From assembly GCA_900771005.1 (NCBI GenBank), contig CAAGMI010000266.1, positions 1-8,678 of the forward strand: 8,678 bases of DNA. Direction: 5' to 3'. Origin of the DNA: Rikenellaceae bacterium (lineage in GTDB: Bacteria > Bacteroidota > Bacteroidia > Bacteroidales > UBA932). This document shows, piece by piece, positions 6,271 to 8,678 of the stretch. Within the stretch, counting starts at the first letter, position 1, and the number at the start of each line of letters is the position of its first letter. Under the pieces are notes generated by a model that saw only the letters and a program-made list of their open reading frames with translations, was not told where the DNA came from and did no database searches. Position numbers and translations under genes: made by a program.

Positions 6271-6384
6271 GTGGCCCAGCACAAAGGCGTATGGACAGTG
6301 TCCGGTATCTACCGAGGTGAATCAATCAAGGGACTCCCATCTGGCGTTTACATCGTAGATGGCGTGAAGATGCTGATCAAGTAA
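6271..6384 (+). pseudogene. 3' remnant of a secreted/surface protein gene
   Basis: The frame ending at the TAA 6382-6384 encodes VWTVSGIYRGESIKG followed by LPSGVYIVDGVKMLIK. This matches the common C-terminal pattern of Prevotella and Bacteroides surface proteins (a short VY-LSG strand, then GLPxGIYIVxGKKVLVK). Upstream the frame is closed by TGA at 6220-6222 and the residues before about 6290 do not resemble the family, so only the last module remains. A terminator follows 21 nt later, as expected for a real gene end. Recognition is by pattern only. Confidence 0.45.
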
Positions 6385-6405
6385 CACATCCTAATCAATA
6401 AGACA

Positions 6406-6447
6406 GGAGGGTGCATCAGAGCCGCGTAAGCTCACGATGCACCCTCC
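6406..6447 (+). terminator. Strong hairpin terminator after the gene remnant
   Basis: A perfect 12-bp stem GGAGGGTGCATC / GATGCACCCTCC with an 18-nt loop that can form an inner gagc/gctc pairing. No T run follows. A second perfect hairpin, cctccaa-tcgt-ttggagg (6443-6460), uses the same CCTCC bases and cannot form at the same time. Confidence 0.6.
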
Positions 6448-6556
6448 AATCGTTTGGAGGCAACCAACAGAACTGATTTCCGAGAGAACCATACATGTTT
6501 CTCCTCAAAATGTACGCCATTACCCCCGAATTTGCAATCTCAACCGCTCAAAAGCC

Positions 6557-6576
6557 GTAACTACTCAGGTAGGTAA
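6557..6576 (+). repeat. IS66 terminal inverted repeat (tnpC 3' side)
   Basis: 20-bp sequence starting GTAACTACTCAGG, an exact reverse complement of 8368-8387. Similarity continues loosely a few bases inward. Confidence 0.88.
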
Positions 6577-6602
6577 CAGACAAGTTTGCTTACATGGATT
6601 TG

Positions 6603-6626
6603 CTCTCATCGTAATTGCGATGAGAG
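6603..6626 (-). terminator. Hairpin downstream of tnpC
   Basis: A perfect 9-bp stem ctctcatcg / cgatgagag with a 6-nt loop, 16 nt beyond the tnpC stop codon and inside the element. No T run follows on the minus strand, so it may stabilise the mRNA end or work as a weak terminator. Confidence 0.4.
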
Positions 6627-6642
6627 TGCGGTTGGATATTAT

Positions 6643-8211
6643 CTACAGGTTCAAAAGGCTCGGCTTAAGCTGTGCAATTAACTGCAATTCATTGAACGGA
6701 GATACCATCTGTTTTTTGGCAGTGTCGATGACTGAATGAATAACAGAGTAAGCTTCGGCTCCAGCAAACGTACGGAACAGCCCAGCAACTTTCATCTTTG
6801 TCTTTGCCGGTCTGACTGCGCGCTCGCTTGCATTATTCTCGTATGGTACATCTGGATTGTCCAGGAACGTGAATATGTAGTCTTTCTTGCCAGACAGGTT
6901 GTTCTTCATTCCGACAAACTCCTTGTCATCCGTTCCGATTGGTCTGTCAAGCAAATCGTCCAGTCTCTTTCTCAATCCTACCCTGTCTATATTCTCCCAG
7001 TCTCTTTCCCTGCGCTGCTTCATGGCATCGGTTATGAGCTCAAGCATATCTTTCGGCCATTGGTTGTCAGGCTGGACTTCTGTAAGGTAAACAAGGTTGC
7101 GCTGTAGGTGAACGAGACAAATCTGATGAGTCTTGACATTCATGCTGAAGTAGGCACCATGCCTGTCCGTTACGAGTACGGTATCGGGTAGTCCTTCATC
7201 GAAGGTCTCTTCAATAGCTTTGCATCCTCGTTTCTTGTGCGGCTTGAAATATGAAGCAGTTTCAGTCTGCCATACCCAGAGCCAGTGCAGTATCCCTGCG
7301 ATGTCTATGCCGGTTTCGTCTGCTCCGGCAACAGGTGATTTTGATATCTTTGCCTTGATTTCCTCATAAAGAGTCCTCGCACGCTTGGTCATTCTCTTTA
7401 CGATATTATCTACCGTACCCTCACTCATGTCTATGCAGAACATATCGTGCATAAGAGTCTTTATACGCTGGTAGGATACAGCATGCTCCTCGCTGAGGTA
7501 AACGACCAGAGCCTGGACATTGGGACCATAAGAGATATCTCCGTTTACGTTTTCCGGAAACTCGCTGCATACGGTATGGCCGCATCTTGGGCATATCTTC
7601 TCCAATATGGAATACTGTGTCACGACAGGCGTGGGGAAGGTTATGTCTATTACCTGCCTCGTCATCTTTTCTTCTCCTGCAATGCCCGTAAGATCCTCGC
7701 CACAATCAGGGCACTCGTCCAATGGAATCTCTACAAATTCATCTGCGACCTCTGCACGATTCAGGGTCGTTCCTCTATGCCCAGGCTGACCGCCCGACTT
7801 CTTGCCGGAAGGCTTGCGCAAAGATTTCGTCCTCTTGCGCTCTTCCGAAGACGCAATATCCTCCTTGGAAGGTGGGACGCTACTATTATGGCTGTCCTTC
7901 TTTGGCTTCTCCAACTTGTCAAGACGGGTTTTCAAAGAGGCTATCTCGATCTTCTGGTTGCGAATGGTTGCCATGTCATCCCTATGACGAATTTCAAGAT
8001 ATTCGTTGCGCCTCCTCAGTTCTTTGTTCTCTGCCTTGATGGGACTTATCTCCGATTCAAGTTTGGTCAGTCTTCCCAGAATGTTTCGCAAGGCCTCGTC
8101 GGCATCAAGGATAACATCGGGATGCACGGTCTTTATGCAAGAAACTTCCTGTCCCTTGCCGAGCTTTCCTTTGCTTTGAAGCCTGTTATTTGCCGATTTC
8201 CTTGTACTCAT
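6643..8211 (-). CDS. tnpC: IS66-family transposase (TnpC, DDE type)
   Basis: A 522-residue transposase. From the N-terminus: basic tail, coiled-coil leucine-zipper region (about 42-105), the linker SHNSSVPPSKED, and the family signature GKKSGGQPGHRG (136-147). A zinc-finger-like domain has Cys167-x2-Cys170 and Cys207-x2-Cys210. The DDE catalytic residues are Asp298 (AGADETG), Asp349 (VTDRHGAY) and Glu463 (NNASERAVRPAK). The length is normal for TnpC and the frame is intact. The open frame could begin 13 codons earlier at 8250, but that segment lies inside a perfect promoter, so I chose the ATG at 8211 (MSTRKSANN). The transcript would then start only a few bases before the ATG, possibly leaderless. 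Confidence 0.93.
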   Translation of the reverse strand: MSTRKSANNRLQSKGKLGKGQEVSCIKTVHPDVILDADEALRNILGRLTKLESEISPIKAENKELRRRNEYLEIRHRDDMATIRNQKIEIASLKTRLDKLEKPKKDSHNSSVPPSKEDIASSEERKRTKSLRKPSGKKSGGQPGHRGTTLNRAEVADEFVEIPLDECPDCGEDLTGIAGEEKMTRQVIDITFPTPVVTQYSILEKICPRCGHTVCSEFPENVNGDISYGPNVQALVVYLSEEHAVSYQRIKTLMHDMFCIDMSEGTVDNIVKRMTKRARTLYEEIKAKISKSPVAGADETGIDIAGILHWLWVWQTETASYFKPHKKRGCKAIEETFDEGLPDTVLVTDRHGAYFSMNVKTHQICLVHLQRNLVYLTEVQPDNQWPKDMLELITDAMKQRRERDWENIDRVGLRKRLDDLLDRPIGTDDKEFVGMKNNLSGKKDYIFTFLDNPDVPYENNASERAVRPAKTKMKVAGLFRTFAGAEAYSVIHSVIDTAKKQMVSPFNELQLIAQLKPSLLNL

Positions 8212-8219
8212 TCCATCTA

Positions 8220-8251
8220 CAAAGGTACAAAAAAATCTTGAAATACGCAAA
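8220..8251 (-). promoter_or_regulatory. tnpC: tnpC promoter
   Basis: On the minus strand TTTG (8248-8251), a 20-nt spacer and TACCTTTG (8220-8227) match the Bacteroidota consensus. Transcription is expected to start around 8211-8216, at or just before the chosen ATG at 8211. Confidence 0.78.
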
Positions 8252-8367
8252 TAAAATAAGCACTAATTAATTGATAATCAGCAATTATTTTTATGACAGA
8301 ATGTTACTCTAACTAAGAAAAAAAGATGAGCATAAAGTCATGTCATGATGGCATCCAAAACAACCTA

Positions 8368-8387
8368 TTACCTACCTGAGTAGTTAC
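8368..8387 (-). repeat. IS66 terminal inverted repeat (tnpC 5' side)
   Basis: Exact reverse complement of 6557-6576. An AT-rich leader of about 115 bp separates it from the tnpC promoter and contains no gene. Confidence 0.88.
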
Positions 8388-8437
8388 GCGTTATGTAAGT
8401 TCAAGATAGAAGTGCAATGTTCAGGTAGAGGCAAAAA

Positions 8438-8534
8438 TAAAATCTAATGCCTGAAAACACCGAGGGGTTCGGGGGCGAGTAGCCCCTGAGGTAATGAACT
8501 TAAAGCAAGGATTCAAACTGGCAATGCAAAAAAA
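8438..8534. repeat. 97-bp tandem array repeat, copy 1
   Basis: Identical to 8582-8678 except for G at 8449 against A at 8593. The unit begins taaaatctaat and ends gcaatgcaaaaaaa. It contains a strong hairpin: TCGGGGGC (8469-8476) pairs with GCCCCTGA (8482-8489) around a GAGTA loop. An ATG follows the hairpin by 4 nt. It is preceded by 50 bp of unique sequence that separates it from the IS end. Confidence 0.9.
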
Positions 8535-8598
8535 TCAAAATATAGACCAAATATCATCATTGAGCCCATTGGTCCGCCAGGTAAAATCTAATACCTGA
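8494..8598 (+). CDS. Possible small peptide ORF within the array unit
   Basis: A 34-codon frame starts at the ATG just after the repeat hairpin: MNLKQGFKLAMQKN, then a stretch encoded by the 47-bp intervening segment, and ends VKSNT at a TGA inside the next repeat. Copy 2 begins the same frame (8638) and leaves the window. If coding, each unit would give a peptide with a constant start and end and a possibly variable centre. The sequence before copy 1 also ends in frame with KSNA and TGA. I do not recognise the peptide; a noncoding array is equally possible. Confidence 0.25.
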   Translation: MNLKQGFKLAMQKNQNIDQISSLSPLVRQVKSNT

Positions 8599-8678
8599 AA
8601 ACACCGAGGGGTTCGGGGGCGAGTAGCCCCTGAGGTAATGAACTTAAAGCAAGGATTCAAACTGGCAATGCAAAAAAA
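8582..8678. repeat. 97-bp tandem array repeat, copy 2 (reaches window end)
   Basis: Second copy at a 144-bp period after a 47-bp segment (8535-8581) that is not part of the repeat. The hairpin lies at 8613-8633. The match continues to the last base of the window, so the true length and number of repeats are unknown. Confidence 0.9.

Larger units (their letters stand above)
6557..8387 (-). mobile_element. IS66-family insertion sequence, tnpC-only type
   Basis: The element is 1831 bp, bounded by 20-bp perfect inverted repeats beginning GTAACTAC, and carries a single transposase gene on the minus strand. Lack of tnpA and tnpB fits the ISBst12-like subgroup of IS66, which has tnpC alone. The expected 8-bp target duplication is not seen: the left flank is caaaagcc and the right flank gcgttatg. 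The ends and gene appear complete, so it may be functional or recently so. Confidence 0.85.

Noticed and set aside
6437..6739. 100-codon plus-strand frame crossing the left IS end
   Set aside because: It starts in a terminator arm, crosses the inverted repeat and overlaps the end of tnpC.
7447..8241. 264-codon plus-strand frame over tnpC
   Set aside because: Antisense to a complete IS66 transposase with all catalytic motifs; no family resemblance of its own.
8421..8428. TCAGGTAG matching part of the IS66 terminal repeat
   Set aside because: Eight bases is within chance in this AT-rich flank and no further similarity extends from it.
8438..8678. CRISPR array
   Set aside because: Repeats of 97 bp at a 144-bp period are far outside CRISPR dimensions, and no cas gene is in the window.
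8438..8678. Template/variable repeat pair of a diversity-generating retroelement
   Set aside because: The single difference is A/G, which would fit, but there is only one, the repeats are tandem, and no reverse transcriptase or target gene is seen.

Overview
The window looks like chromosomal DNA of a Bacteroidales bacterium, most likely Prevotella or a close relative. Four promoter-like sites carry the Bacteroidota -7 element TAnnTTTG (all read TACCTTTG), two of them with a TTTG placed exactly 20 nt upstream. Shine-Dalgarno sequences are absent or weak, the encoded proteins have Bacteroidales character, and a fragment ending in ...GVYIVDGVKMLIK resembles the C-termini of Prevotella surface proteins. 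The genus is inference.

Layout. (1) 2-1276 (+): 3' part of a MobV-type relaxase gene, cut by the left edge, followed by a hairpin. (2) 1277-1907: AT-rich, palindrome-rich DNA with no convincing gene but with one leftward promoter. (3) 5492 down to 1908 (-): a compact five-gene operon, in order NmrA-like NAD(P)-binding oxidoreductase, PNPOx-like flavoprotein, lipoprotein of metallo-beta-lactamase type with a degenerate metal site, zinc-type macrodomain ADP-ribosyl hydrolase, and class M sirtuin (SirTM). Spacings are 4, 31 and 6 bp, then a 53-nt overlap, and an intrinsic terminator starts at the last stop codon. (4) 5493-5750: divergent control region with a promoter on each strand and a shared candidate operator. 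(5) 5751-6110 (+): HxlR-family regulator with two cysteines. (6) 6111-6556: decayed DNA with a long imperfect palindrome, a 3' gene remnant and a terminator. (7) 6557-8387: a complete IS66-family element with only tnpC (-) and 20-bp perfect terminal inverted repeats. (8) 8388-8678: start of a tandem array, two 97-bp near-identical repeats at a 144-bp period with a 47-bp intervening segment, running off the right edge.

How it may work. SirTM enzymes and their linked zinc macrodomains are a known writer/eraser pair for protein ADP-ribosylation, described in operons with a lipoylated GcvH-L carrier and lipoate ligase and tied to oxidative stress. Here neither GcvH-L nor a ligase is present. The pair instead sits under a likely redox- or electrophile-sensing HxlR regulator with a flavoprotein, an NAD(P)-binding protein and an envelope lipoprotein. 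My inference is a variant ADP-ribosylation stress module with a different target. The second item worth following is the 144-bp array at the right edge, whose identity I do not recognise.
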